Part shown: piece after piece, positions 1 to 12,486 of the stretch
Numbering within the stretch: position 1 is the stretch's first letter
Layout: each line of letters starts with the position of its first letter
Assembly: GCA_964016885.1 (NCBI GenBank)
Contig: OZ024743.1
Location: 127,464,365-127,528,364, forward strand
Source of the DNA: Eledone cirrhosa
Taxonomy: Eukaryota; Mollusca; Cephalopoda; Octopoda; Eledonidae
Direction: 5' to 3'
Length of the DNA: 64,000 bases
Notes under the pieces: model-generated
Seen by the model: only the letters and a program-made list of their open reading frames with translations
Databases searched by the model: none
What the model was told of the DNA's origin: nothing
Program-made: the position numbers and the translations under genes

Positions 1-883
<883 letters not shown>

Positions 884-1610
884 ATTTACACTCTGTTTAA
901 CTCTACACCTCACTACATATATATACATATAACAGGTGTCTGTTCTGTGCCTTGACCCAGTGTGGTATTAAGTAGCAAGCCACTCTTGTTAGCAACGGCT
1001 ATGCCTCAACTATCACGTGCTTTTTCCCAACAAGGGAAATAACTCCGGGTTTTTGGAGGGCAAATTCAAAATGTGAACAAGGGAAGCGTGTTCCCTGCAC
1101 AAACCAAATGAGAAGCACTCAACGAGGTGTTATTAAACAAACATAAATAATTAATCAATCAATGGAATTGCATAATCTAAACTATAATAAAGTAAGGAAT
1201 ACGAGACTGTCCAGAATATATTTTTTTATCCCGTTTGTAAAATAAGTTGGATTACTTTGAATAAATAATGAATGAATATTACACTTATCTACTAAATTTT
1301 GTTTTTCTTGATTAAATATAAATAATTTTGTCGCTTATTTTAAGATTCACTTCTTTAATATTTTCAAATCTCAACACTTCAGGTTAGCGATCACTTAAAT
1401 AAACATTCATATATTTTCATCACTAATTTTCTCCTAATGCAGTTTATATATAATATCGTCTTTTTTTTTAATGTATCATGGATTACATTACTGATTACAT
1501 AAGACAGTGTAACGCTGTCTTCATTCAATTTCTGTGTATATTGTCAATTACGATTTTATTTGATGTATCGTATTTACATGCATATAATATCAATATGCAC
1601 ACTACACATG
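884..1610. other. AT-rich sequence without a gene
   Basis: I see no coding signal, no tandem repeat and no recognised element in this stretch. It contains T-rich runs and short TA runs only. Confidence 0.5.
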
Positions 1611-1648
1611 CTAGCAGAAAACCACCCAAAGGGTGGTTTTTCTGCTAG
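1611..1648. repeat. Near-perfect hairpin
   Basis: A 17-base arm (CTAGCAGAAAACCACCC) is followed by AAA and its reverse complement with one extra T. It looks like a rho-independent terminator, but in an animal genome it is more likely a short palindrome or the remnant end of an element. No neighbouring gene uses it. Confidence 0.7.
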
Positions 1649-1715
1649 TTAAATTAATTAATTAATTAATTATTAGGCCTAGACATATATATATATATAT
1701 ATATATATATACATT

Positions 1716-1884
1716 TTCATCATTTTACATCCGCTTTTCCCTGCTTGCAAGGGTGGGACGGGTCCTATTCAGCACAGCATCTCTCCACTTGTCACGGTCC
1801 TTCGTCATCTCCACCGTGAGCTTCAGCAATCAGAGGTCTGCTCTCACCACTTCCGCCCATGTTTTTCGTGGTCTTCCTCTACTA
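1716..1884 (-). mobile_element. RTE retrotransposon 3' end (short-tail subfamily), split by a hAT element
   Basis: Read on the minus strand this is the last roughly 45 codons of the RTE protein (compare the C-terminus of the copy at 56316-58440), followed by the (GAT)-type tail next to a (TA)n run. The match stops exactly where the hAT terminal repeat begins at 1885, so the hAT transposon interrupted this copy. The continuation of the RTE on the far side is not present in the window. Confidence 0.85.
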
Positions 1885-4020
1885 CAGGGGGTTCCCAACC
1901 TTTTTGTTGTTATCGCCCACTTTTCCACACACAAAAATTCCCATCGCCCACCTGTGCAGTAATTTTAAGGATGCAAAAATAAAGCATTATTCAGAATGGT
2001 TGCTTAAAAAATGAAATATTTATTGAGATGAAATATTGCAAAATGGGCATTAGGAGTTGAAATGTTATTCAGAAGAATGAAGTTTTTGATTGCTAAATGT
2101 TTCTCAATGAAACAAAATTGAAAAATGATATATGTATTAAATGTTCAACAAACTCACCATGTTTAGTTTTCAGTGTGATCCTTGAGGCTGATGCAATGCA
2201 GCTAGTGCAGACACATTTGGTTGCAAACTTGTCCATTTTAATCGCAAGTCTCCTCGTTTGGCTACATCCAGTCCACTTCTGCTCTTAGAAAGTAAAGTAC
2301 CAATGTGACTGAAACCAGATTCGACCAAGTACGATGTTGGGAAGGCAAGCAAATTTAATTTCAAATGCCTCCATAGGTTGGTGTAAGAATTCAATATACT
2401 TTTATGATACCACAAGCCTTCTTTGCCATGAAGCCAATATCGCATTGTGGCCTCATTATCATTTTGCAATTCAATTAGTTCCTCCTGAACGTCGTCCTCG
2501 CAATAGACTACTTGGACTTCAAACGGATTGCTATACCAATTTGGAATATTCAATGTAATAACATCTTGAAATCGCTCCACCATGTCATCATGCAATGATT
2601 GTAGATAGTCACGATAGGTAACGATATCCTCGTCAACCAATTCATCTTTCAAAGAATCCAGTTGTGGAAATTGATGCAATTGATGTTTGGAAATGTTTAT
2701 TTTATACAGGACCAATTTCGAAATGAAGGTGGTGATAAATGATTTACAGTCGACAAGAGTTTTTTTGCTTTCCTTGCAACAATTTAATCAAATCATTAAG
2801 TTTAGTGAATATATCGCTCAGAAAAAAAATATTGCGCTATGCAGCAATCAATGAAGCCGACAGAGGAGTACTTTCAAAGAAAGATATGATCACATGAAAC
2901 AGTTCAACAAAGCGAACAATACAGTTGCCCTTTGACAGCCATCGTACTTCGGTATGGTACAAAAGCCTAACAAAGTCACCATCATTATCGAGACACAGTT
3001 GACGGAAAATTCGATCAGACAAGGAATTTGATTTCAGTTTATTCATAGTTTTGATAACCAACTGCAGCGCATCATTCAACTGACCATTGATATTTTTTGC
3101 CACTAAATGTTGTCGGTGTATCACACAATGAACTGTTAAAATCTGTTGAGAAATTTCACGCTTTAGGAGAGTTGAAAAACCTCTGTATCTTCCAACCATG
3201 GAAGGAGCCCCATCAGACGCACAGGCAATAATATTGGTCAGTGGGATATGATGTTCAGAAAGGAAATGCTTAAGCATATCGAAAATAGATGTACCTTTTG
3301 AATCAAGCAGCAAGTTCTCTGTGAACAGCATTTCCTCACAAGGTTGAAGGTATTCATTGAAATATCAAACATAAACCATCATCAAACATTGGTTATCTAT
3401 AACGGTTGACTCATCCACTTGTATAGAAAATTCAGAACACTGGAGAATTTGAATGAGTTGATGTTTGATATCAGTGGCCATTTCATCTATTCGTTGAGAA
3501 ATTGTATTGTTACTAAGTGGAATTTTCTTGTGTCGGACTTCTCGTGCATTACAGTCGACAGAACTTCTTCAATGACAGGTCGAAGCAATGTTTCTTCTAT
3601 AGTGTGGGACTTCTCGGTCTTTGCGACCAGTAATGCAATATTGTACGACGCAATCATACCGTCATTTTCCTGTACAGTTGCTTCCCTAAACATGGTGTTC
3701 AGTGTTTTCCGCTTTTTGAAAGAGGCCTTAAGTTGCAAAAAATATGACAACGGTTTGTCTTTTTTGTCAGAATGCTTCGAATCAAAATGATATTTCATGG
3801 CTTCATTGCTCAAAGTTTGCTGGCATAGAAGACACATGGGTAATTGACAGTTCTGAGGAGAAGCAATAAATCCATATGATAAATAATCAATGCTCCACTG
3901 GCAACAAGTTTTCTTTACCGGAGGCATCAGGGAAGTTAAAATTCGAAAAAAGAATTCATAGAAGCGGAATCGGCGAAGGAAGAAATTCATGATGCGAGAC
4001 AACAGCAGTGTTAACACGTT
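1885..4020 (-). mobile_element. ZBED5-like hAT DNA transposon, 5' end lost
   Basis: The 3' terminal repeat CAGGGGGTTCCCAACC is a classic hAT end. The eight bases before it, CTCTACTA, are the expected size for a hAT target duplication. A matching repeat and terminal inverted repeat at the other end were not found, so that end is truncated or rearranged into the TG/TA-rich stretch that follows. The transposase relic is described separately. Confidence 0.8.
2170..3927 (-). pseudogene. hAT transposase pseudogene (ZBED5/SCAND3-like)
   Basis: hAT transposases cut and paste their own element through a DDE-type ribonuclease H fold. Reading on the minus strand from ATG at 3927, there is a zinc-finger-like region with CxxC (MCLLCQQTL) and a downstream H (FDSKH). 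Next comes a segment with the first candidate catalytic Asp (QVDEST), then the second (CASDGAP), the CVIHRQHL motif, and VRWLSKG. The hAT C-terminal dimerisation region follows (SYLVESGF and RGDLRLKWT). The frame breaks at least twice: a shift near 3560 and another between 2837 and 2715, with one in-frame TGA near 3370. It is a dead copy. The family assignment rests on motif order. The nearest relative in the window is the relic at 34300-35349. Confidence 0.85.
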
Positions 4021-4185
4021 TTGCCATTGGTCTTGCGTCCCTGCAGGATAAAAAACAAAACCTGACAAAGGGCGGAAGAACTGATAAGAGTCAACAGCCT
4101 TCCAAAAATGTGTAAATTTGTATATACACATGTACATATGTATGTGTATGTATATACGTGTATATATGCCTGGGGTGTCAGGGAG
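4021..4185. other. TA/TG-rich junction between hAT relic and GC-rich block
   Basis: Short alternating TA and TG tracts, with no gene. This is where the missing 5' terminal repeat of the hAT element would be expected. Confidence 0.5.
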
Positions 4186-4745
4186 GGGCATATACCTCTG
4201 TGGGGGGGGGGGGCTAGGCTAGTCATGCCCTTTTCAGGACAGCTCATCCTGCATTGGGTCCCACCTGATAATCAGCTCTCACCCGTGGCCCCAAGAAGCT
4301 GTAGCATGTGACAGCAGCCACACCCTGGTAAACCACCTTGGCTGGTGGGCTGAACCAGGTTGAGGGTAGCCGGACGGGTTTGAAACCCCCCGGTGAGTCA
4401 GATAGGGGATGCCTGCCCCTGCATGCGAAGACTGGACCCGGCAGAGTGAGTGGAGGAGGACAACATCATCCCAACAGTCACGAAGGCGGCGACAGCAAGG
4501 GTGTGGAGCGCTAGGGCATGGCAAGGCACTACATACGTCGAGGCCATCCACTGCAGCCAAGGAAGTCTCTGGTCGTGACAGTCCTCCGTACAACCGGATT
4601 CTGGCTTCTGCGGCCGAGTGAGTGGGACCGTCACTGTGCACTGGGCCTCCCACTATAAACCTTTCCCGCACTAGCGTGCACTCCCAAAGCCCTACGGCGA
4701 TGGGTTACAGGTGGAGGTAACCTCTGGGAGTTGCCAGTCTCAAAA
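4186..4745. repeat. GC-rich block, probably a 5' piece of a retroelement
   Basis: This 560-base block is clearly richer in G and C than everything around it. It starts at a run of 13 G and ends exactly where the Penelope-like sequence begins. Both strands have open frames, but none has recognisable motifs and overlapping frames are equally open, as expected for GC-rich DNA. I suspect the 5' untranslated part of a LINE or Penelope-like element. I cannot assign it. Confidence 0.4.
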
Positions 4746-5501
4746 CAACACTATTCACAAGAACATCCCACTACTAAAACAAAACCCAAGAATGAAAAAA
4801 GCCCTTGAAACACACAAAATAATCAAAAGTAAAAGACAACCAAAATCACTGAAAACATTGCACACCAATGCCAAATTACCTACCACAAACCCACAACCAA
4901 GTATCAAAAAATGTGGTCGCTCTAATTGTGGAACCTGCACTCACCTCATTGAACGCAACACGTATACATTTAAATCAGGACAAAATTTTACTGTAAAAAA
5001 TCACTTCACTTGCTCATCAAAAAATCTAATTTATGCCATTAAATGTAAAGGATGCAATGAAGATTATATAGGACAAACTAAACTCACACTCAGAAACAGA
5101 ATGACAGTTCATCGCCAACAATTACGAGATCCAACCACGAGACAGATACCACTAAGTGCTTATCTAGACATTTGCGCAAGTAATAAGACACCCAAATTCC
5201 AAGTCTTCCCATTTTACCTTTGCGCTAACAATATAACAGAACAAATACGAATAAATAAGGAAAATATGTTTATTTTGTGTGTTTCAAGGGCTTTTTTCAT
5301 TCTTGGGTTTTGTTTTAGTAGTGGGATGTTCTTGTGAATAGTGTTGTAAGCTTCCGCATTTCTTGGGTTGTGTGTTGAGATATATGATAGAATATTGGAC
5401 GTGCCTTGAATTTGTTTCTGTTTCCGTAATTCATCAATACGAATAAATAAGGAAAATATGTTTATTCAAAAATATAGACCAGCATTAAATATGGTTTAAT
5501 A
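4746..5501 (+). pseudogene. Penelope-like element, C-terminal GIY-YIG endonuclease fragment
   Basis: Penelope-like retroelements carry a reverse transcriptase and a C-terminal GIY-YIG nuclease that nicks target DNA. Visible here are the zinc-finger-like cysteines CGRSNCGTC and the GIY-YIG core, with LIYAIKC before DYIGQT. The conserved arginine/histidine segment LRNRMTVHRQQ follows, and the C-terminal tail reads INKENMFIQKYRPALN. The coding strand is interrupted after ENMFI by an inverted segment (5275-5435) and resumes at 5436-5501, where the natural stop follows. The reverse transcriptase part is absent. Fragments of other Penelope-like copies lie at 15585-15962 (RT) and 25040-25735 (nuclease). 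Assignment is from motifs and known domain order. Confidence 0.8.
5275..5435 (-). mobile_element. Inverted Penelope-like fragment inserted in its own coding sequence
   Basis: This segment is an antisense copy of Penelope-like coding sequence. The 76 bases 5271-5346 are a perfect reverse complement of 4746-4821. The insert is bounded by a 31-base direct repeat (5244-5274 and 5436-5466), which looks like a target-site duplication. The rest (5347-5435) translates on the minus strand into the codons expected just upstream of 4746. Confidence 0.8.
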
Positions 5502-6455
5502 TACATTATGTCAACACCATAATATGACATACACACACACACATAACACCTTCTACTTTAGAAAATAAAAACCCGAACTAAATAAACCTTAACATACGTT
5601 TGCACTGACAATACAACAGAACAAATACGAATAAGTAAGGAAAATATGTTCATTCAAAAATATTCCTACTAAAGGAATCATTTTCCTACACACACACACA
5701 CACACACACACACAATATATATATATATATATTCTCTTCATCTTAACATGCTAACCATACTCCCACACACATAACACCCATACACACACATAACAACCCC
5801 CACACCGACAATTCCCTCCCCCATTTCTACTAATAGAACCACTTTCCTACACACATATATACACACACACAAAATATATATTCTCTCCATCTTAACATAC
5901 TCGCACACACACACATAACACCCATATACACACACACAACTCCCTCCCCCATTTCTACTAATAGAATCATCTTCCAATACACACACACACACAAGCACAC
6001 AAATAAACATACATATCTTTACTTCAATAGAAAATCTGAACTCTGACACCCCAGCGAACTAACCATATTCACTGAACCAGAACAATTCTCCCAATCCCAT
6101 TTCTCTTGACCACTATCTTTCCCTTGTCATAACATTCTCTATAAAGGCTACAGAATAGTTTTCCAAATAAGGGTGCAAAAATGTAATGAAAACTTGTTCA
6201 CGTGACAGCCAAATTTCATTTATAACCAATCAAATCACGTTTATTAAAAAAAAGCCTTCGTGAGCCACCTTTTTTTTAAGTAAAGAAATTCAAACACACA
6301 CACACACAACACACACACACGCACACATACAAGCACACAAATAAACATACATATCTTTACTGTCTTTATTAAATAGAAAATCTGAATTCTGACACCCCAG
6401 CGAACTAACAATATTCACTGAACCAGAACTATTCTCCCATCCCTTTCTCTTGACC
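5502..6455. repeat. Low-complexity (CA)n/(TA)n region with short tandem duplications
   Basis: The tail of the Penelope-like sequence recurs once more near 5609-5660. A block with TTCTCTTCATCTTAAC and CCCTCCCCCATTTCTACT recurs about 145 bases later. A third block, beginning AGCACACAAATAAACATAC near 5993, recurs near 6330. No gene is present. The second of the last two blocks carries the SINE described next, while the first is the empty site. Confidence 0.7.
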
Positions 6456-6673
6456 ATTATCTTTCACTTATCATAGAGGGTAGAGTATCGGTAGAGGGTC
6501 GGACGCCTTGCTTTCCAGCATAGTTACGTCCCTTTACGATCTGAGTTCAAATCCCGCCGAGGTTGACTTTGCCTTTCATCCTTACGGGGTCGATAAAATA
6601 AAGTACCAGTAATGCACTGGGTAATTGCTGGCCTTGTGCCTAAAGTAGAAACAATTATCTTTCACTTATCATA
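6456..6673 (+). mobile_element. tRNA-derived SINE (family 2) with 20-bp target duplication
   Basis: The SINE body is 6476-6653, flanked by perfect copies of ATTATCTTTCACTTATCATA. It has a degenerate tRNA-like head with a recognisable B box (GAGTTCAAATCC) and a body ending in GGGTCGATAAAATAAAGTACC and a CCTTGTGCC tail. The sequence recurs in both orientations at 8756, 9907, 37596, 40659, 47549, 54592 and 55057. The paralogous block near 6110-6135 preserves the pre-insertion site. Confidence 0.92.
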
Positions 6674-7235
<562 letters not shown>

Positions 7236-7619
7236 GTGAGATAAGCGGAGCAAGCAAGATTCAAACAATTTTTTAAAATAAATAAAAAAATATAATTTAA
7301 ATATCCACCTATTCGTTTTGCCTTTACCGACGGTTTCACCTCACAAAAGATTGGAAATCCTAGGGACTTTCAATGGAAATGTTCGGATCTTCAGAAAGCA
7401 TTTTCCCTGCCTAGGACGAAAAGTCCCAGGAACGGCAAAATATATTGCCATCTGCAAGCTAGTACAGGATCGAATGAGGCCGTAAACTTGACCTGCACAT
7501 GAACCAGTCCTGAGTAGAAGGGGAAGTAAACATAGACGTGTTGTCTAAAACGCCACTAAAAATAGCAGCTAACTAAAACAACGGAGTTGTTCTCGACACA
7601 TAGGAGAATATATATATAT

Positions 7620-8095
7620 AAAACGAAGGAAGTGTGGTAAGGAACCAGATGGACCATAACGCACCAGAGTACTCAATACTTAGGATAGTAGTGTGGGTAA
7701 TAGGAAAATGTGTTACTCCGACGGGGAGGTCACAGATTGGTGTGACGGAAGAGCTTTGATGGAAGAATAAAGATAAAGTGAAAGTTATATGGTGCATGTG
7801 TTCAATTGTTGAAATGACAATCCCCAAATATAACAATATCGTTTTCAACACCCGATTTCAAATCAAGATCCTTGCTGAACAAATATATATATATATATAT
7901 ATATATAACATTGTTTTAAATTTATCATAGCTATGATTGGCTTTCTATTTGGGACAGACACCATGGCTTGAGGTGCACTATCCCATTCTTTTCTTTGTTT
8001 TCTTTCTTCCTTCTGTTTGTGCTGTGTTTTGTCACACACTCTTACCAGCAGAGGGATTTGTTTTTCTGTTGCACGATCCAGCTTGTCAGAGCTAG
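7620..8095. repeat. Dispersed repeat, inverted relative to 14645-15005
   Basis: From about 7738 to 8090 this sequence is a close reverse complement of 14645-15000, including a (TA)n tract at the same internal place. The preceding part (7621-7680) is the reverse complement of a short block at 58498-58552. It is a transposable-element fragment of unknown class. The copy at 14.6-15.0 kb lies upstream of a Penelope-like RT fragment, which may be coincidence. Confidence 0.75.
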
Positions 8096-8755
8096 TGAAA
8101 ATATATGCTATTTTCAAAAATATACACTTGCTCTGACAGTTTGGCAGGTGAACAGTGAGCTGTACTGATGAAGGGTGTTACCCAGAAACATTAGTGTCTG
8201 CAGTTCTGTTCGCATGCCAACACAAGAGCAAGAATGAAGTGTTCATTCTACTGACATGGCTATAAAATTGAGGCTTGTTTGCATACTTGCAAACGAATCG
8301 AATATTATTATTAATATTCGCAAAACTCATTACATTTATTGTAATCAGCCATGTAGAGCGAAATTTTCTTTTTTATTTGAATTTGGTAAAGCCGGCCATC
8401 TATCACTCATATACAGGAAACTCACTGGCCAGTTTGCTGATATGCAAATGTGGCTGATCAGTGGATCTGCTAATATGCAGATCTGACTGATCAGCCAGTC
8501 TGCTAATATGCAAATCAGGCTGATCAGTCACTGTGTATTTTTGAAAATAGCATATATTTTCACTAGCTCTGACAGTTTGGCAGGTGAACAGTGAGCTGTA
8601 CTGATGAAGGGTGATATCCAGAAACATTAGTGTCTGCAGTTCTGTTCGCATGCCAACACAAGAGCAAGAATGAAGTGTTCATTCTACTGACATGGCTATA
8701 AAATTGAGGCTTGTTTGCATAATTGCAAACTAATCGAATGTTATTATTAATATTC

Positions 8756-8846
8756 TTGACTTTGCCTTTCATCCTTACGGAGTCGATAAAATAAAGTACC
8801 AGTAATGAACTGGGTAATTGCTGGCCTTGTGCCTAAAGTAGAAACA
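8756..8846 (+). mobile_element. 5'-truncated SINE (family 2) in the tandem array
   Basis: Only the SINE body and tail are present. It is flanked by a perfect 13-base duplication ATTATTAATATTC (8743-8755 and 8847-8859). It occupies the same array position as the longer SINE at 9907-10093. Confidence 0.88.
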
Positions 8847-8875
8847 ATTATTAATATTCAAAAAACTCAGATTAC

Positions 8876-8912
<37 letters not shown>

Positions 8913-8914
8913 GT

Positions 8915-9131
8915 GAAGGCGTGTGGCTGAGTGGTTAGAGAATTGGATTCACAATCTTGAGGTTGTGAGCTCGATTCCTGGAGCAGGCGATGCGTTATGT
9001 CCTTGAGCAAGACACTTTATTTCACGTTGCCCCTTCTACCTGGAGTTGCGACCGATAGTACTAGCAACTGGAATGACCAACGGAAACATTGTTTCCTCAG
9101 TCCGATTTGACGAAAGTCGATCGATCAAAAA
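8915..9131 (+). mobile_element. tRNA-derived SINE (family 1 type head)
   Basis: The head is tRNA-like: an A-box-like GTGTGGCTGAGTGG and a B-box-like GGTTGTGAGCTCGATTCC, spaced as in a tRNA promoter. The body contains CCTTGAGCAAGACACTTTAT, shared with the chimeric SINEs at 26241 and 32844, but the 3' part differs (CCGATTTGACGAAAGTCGAT). It sits between (TA)n tracts inside the tandem array. Confidence 0.85.
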
Positions 9132-9906
9132 ATATATGTATATATATAAATGAAAAAAAATTAAAAAAAATTTTTATTTTATTTTCACAAGAGCAAGAAT
9201 GAGGGGCTCATTCTACTGACATGGCTTTAAAAATGAGGCTTGTTTGCATAATTGCAAACGAATCGAATGTTATTATTAATATTCGCAAAACTCATTACAT
9301 TTATTGTATTTAGCCATGTAGAGCAAAATTTTTTTTTTTTTTTAATGTGGCAAAGCCGGCCATTGATCGCTCGTTTGCAAGAAACTGACTGGCCAGTCTG
9401 CTGATATGCAAATTTGGCTGATCAATGGATCTGCTAATATATAGATCTGACTGATCAGCCAGTCTGCTAATATGCAAATCAGGCTGATCAGTCACTGTAT
9501 ATTTTAGAAAATATCATATATTTTCTCTAGCTCTGACAGTTTGGCAAGTGAACAGTGAGCTGTACTGATGAAGGGTAATACCCAGAAACATTAGTATCTG
9601 CAGTTCTGTTTACATGCCAACACAAGAGCAAGAATGAGGGGCTCATTCTACTGATATTGCTTTAAAGATGAGGCTTGTTTGCATAATTGCAAACGAATCG
9701 AATATTATTATTAATATTCGAAAAACTCAGATTAAATTTATTGTATATATATAAATGAAAAATTATTTATTGTATATATATAAATGAAAAAAAATTTTTT
9801 TTTTTAATTTTCACAAAAGCAAGAATGAGGGGCCCATTCTACTGACATGGCTTTAAAAATAAGGCTTGTTTGTATAGCAAACAAATCGAATATTATTATT
9901 AATATT

Positions 9907-10093
9907 TAGGGCGGTGAATTGGCAGTATCGGTAGAGGGTTGGATCATGCTTTCCAGCATAGTTACGTCCCTTTACGATCTGAGTTCAATTCTCGCCGGGG
10001 TTAACTTTGCCTTTCATCCTTACGGGGTCGATAAAATATAGTACCAGTAATGTACTGGAATAATTGCTGGCCTTGTGCCAAAAAGTAAAAACA
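9907..10093 (+). mobile_element. SINE (family 2) in the tandem array
   Basis: A longer SINE with head, B-box region and tail, flanked by a perfect 12-base duplication ATTATTAATATT (9895-9906 and 10094-10105). The target is the same position within the array unit as at 8756. Confidence 0.88.
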
Positions 10094-10530
10094 ATTATTA
10101 ATATTCGAAAAACTCAGATTACATTTATTGTATTTAGCCATGTAGAGCAAATTTTTTTTTTTTTTCTTTATGTGGCAAAGCCACATTGATTGCTCTTATA
10201 CAGGAAACTGACTGGCCTGTCTGCTGATATACAAATTTGGCTGATCAGTGGATCTGCTAATATGCAGATCTGATTGATCAGCCAATCTGCCAATATACAA
10301 ATCAGGCCGATCAGCCACTGTATATTTTAGAAACTATCATTTATTTTCACTAACTCTGACAGTTGGCAGGTGAACAGTGAACTGTACTGATGAAGGGTAA
10401 TACCCAGAAACATTAGTGTCTGCAGATCTGTTTACATGCCAACAGAAGAGCAAGAATGAGGGGCTCATTCTACTGACATGACTTTACAAATGAGGCTTGT
10501 TTGCATAATTGCAAACGAATCGAATCCCCA

Positions 10531-11170
10531 CTTTATACCCAAACGGATAGTACGAACTATACGCGGATATTTTACGTCTTGATGTGGTAGCTAAGTATAT
10601 GTTATGTTTATACCATTACTTATTTGAATAGGTAAGTATATATTATGTATGTTTTGTGAAGGTACGTATACTTTCTTGTATGTATATTTGCTTGTATTTG
10701 TTATGGCGTATATATTATATATACTGGTACATGTGCATTTGGTTATGTGTATACGCGAGTTTTGCGTCTGTGTGAGTATGCGGGTTCGTACGTATGTAGG
10801 GTGTGTGTATATGTGTACTTTGTGTTTTGGTTGACGTGCGTCTGCGTACTTATGTGTATTTACATGTAGGTATGTGTGTGCGCGCGTTATATACGTATTT
10901 ATGTGTGTTTAATTATATGTATACACGCGCACTCACACACATATATATATATATATATATTTTTATATATATTTTTTTGTGTATTTGGTGTATACGTTCG
11001 TATGTGATGGGTACAGGTGTTGCGTGGGTTCTGTATGTGCGTGCGTGTTTTTTTCGTGTACGTACTTGTATTTGCATACCCATGGCGAGTGTTTTCGCGT
11101 ATGCTTGTGTATGTACATATATGGATGCGTGTATGTATATATATAATTTCAATTACCTCTGTATTTTATT
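10531..11170. repeat. TG-rich low-complexity region
   Basis: Imperfect TG, TA and GTAT repeats fill this stretch, with a (CA)/(TA) core near 10930-10960. Open frames here read as repeated valine, cysteine and tyrosine on one strand, which reflects the repeat and not a gene. Confidence 0.8.
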
Positions 11171-11571
11171 TACTTTATTCTTAACTCTGAAGCCGAGAAT
11201 CATTCGGTTTCCTAGTTAGAATTTTGTCTAGGACTTCAGTTATACCATTTATGTGGTTTTGTCTTTCCGTGTAATTGTTCTCACCGCTCCACTTAATGAC
11301 ATATTATCTTCGTTTTTTCCGTTCATTGCCTGAGAACGTCTCCATGAACCACCTAATAGAATATTAGTCTACAACTTCATTTATACCATAAACGTGGTTT
11401 TGTCTTTGCGTGTAATTGTTTTCATTGACGTATTATCTTCGTTTTTTTTTTCGTTCATTGCCAGGGAACGTTTCCACGAACCAAAGTATCGTCTTCCTGT
11501 CTTCCTTCGGTTGCAACGTTTTTTGAAATATTTACTTCTTCGTTCACAGATTAACATATTTAGTTTCAGAA
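11171..11571. repeat. Short tandem duplication of about 145 bp
   Basis: A block containing GGTTTTGTCTTT, GTGTAATTGTT and TATTATCTTCG occurs twice (about 11220-11355 and 11366-11487) with moderate divergence. I see no gene. Confidence 0.6.
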
Positions 11572-11828
11572 GATCCCTTCCTAACACCAACCTCATTTAC
11601 AGTGAGTGCTGGGTGCTTATTTTGCCGTGGCACCTCCACAACCACTTTACAGTGGAATGATATGGACCCCAGTCCCTATCATCTCATTTCTACAGCTGAG
11701 TAAACTGGAGCAATGTGAAATAAAGTGTCTTGCTCAAGGAAACAACACATCACCCGGTCTGAGAATTGAACTCACAATCTTTCGATTGCAAAGCCAATGC
11801 TCTAACCACTAAGCCATATGCCTCCATA
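11572..11828 (-). mobile_element. Chimeric SINE: tRNA head joined to an RTE 3' end
   Basis: On the minus strand this starts with a tRNA-like head (GGCTTAGTGGTTAGAG, and a B-box-like GTGAGTTCAATTCTC). It continues through CCTTGAGCAAGACACTTTAT and ends in RTE 3' UTR sequence (ACTGTAAATGAGGTTGGTGT). Copies of the same design stand at 26241 and 32844. Sharing the 3' end with an RTE implies that RTE machinery mobilised it. Confidence 0.85.
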
Positions 11829-11831
11829 TAT

Positions 11832-12468
11832 ATCATCATCATCATCGTTTAACGTCCATATTCCACGCTTGCATGGGTTTGGACGGGAGTTTTTCCACTT
11901 GAGGCAAGAGTGGTTGTGTTGCTCGCATAAGACTGTCTGGCGGGTTTTCTATGGCTGTATGCCCTTCCTAACACCAACCACATTTACAGTGTGGAACTGG
12001 GAGGTTTTAACCATGTTACCTACACGGCCACATTACAGCGTGGACTGTGTTTTTTTGTCGTGACACCTACACGACCTCATTTGTTTCGGGCTGGATGTTA
12101 TGGTACCAACATAACTTTACATTGAAAGGGGTGGTGTGGATGGGGTGGGGGTAGTGGACGGGGGTGTATTTTCTTAGAGGTGCCTACTGACTGTAGTAGG
12201 TTTCACTTTGTACTTAGGTAAGGCGGGTCTTCTCTATTACTGTGTAGCGCCACAGATCTCGGTCCAGTGACATTGTCTTGGAGAGGTGTAAGTTTGTGAG
12301 GTCGGAATTTATCAAGTCGTCCCAGGTTTTTCTGGGTCTGCCTACTCCGTGGCTACCGTCTATTTTTATTGCCCTGCACTTTTTTATACAGCTGTCGTCT
12401 TTCATGCGCATCACGTGACCATACCAACGTAGTCTTCTCTCGTGTAAACAACATCGGATCCCTCTTAT
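11832..12468 (-). mobile_element. RTE retrotransposon 3' fragment (long-tail subfamily)
   Basis: On the minus strand it encodes the last residues of the RTE protein (MRMKDDSCIKKCRAIKIDGS, GRPRKTWDDL, LHLSKTMSLDRDLWRY) with stop at 12214. A 3' UTR of about 380 bases follows and ends in (GAT)n. The 5' end is truncated at a (TA)n run. It belongs to the same subfamily as the copy at 58557-61500. Confidence 0.9.
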
Positions 12469-12486
12469 TTATATATATAATAAGGA

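Larger units (their letters stand above)
8096..10530. repeat. Tandem array of about 438-bp units
   Basis: The landmark CTCTGACAGTTTGGCAGG occurs near 8129, 8567 and 9531, and a diverged form near 10353. The first interval is 438 bases. The longer intervals contain SINE insertions and partial duplications. Each unit carries several short repeats built around TATGCAAAT and TGATCAG, and an A-rich tract next to CATGTAGAGC. There is no coding capacity. It may be a small satellite or the multiplied tail of an element. Confidence 0.85.

Noticed and set aside
1611..1648. Rho-independent terminator-like hairpin
   Set aside because: The window is animal nuclear DNA. The hairpin lacks an associated gene and a clear T-run, so it is reported only as a palindrome.
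4279..4671. 130-codon frame in the GC-rich block
   Set aside because: Overlapping frames on both strands are equally open, as expected from high GC content. No motif and no plausible start context.
8400..10330. CRISPR-like spacing of short repeats in the 438-bp array
   Set aside because: The sub-repeats are adjacent and diverged, without unique spacers, and the host is an animal.
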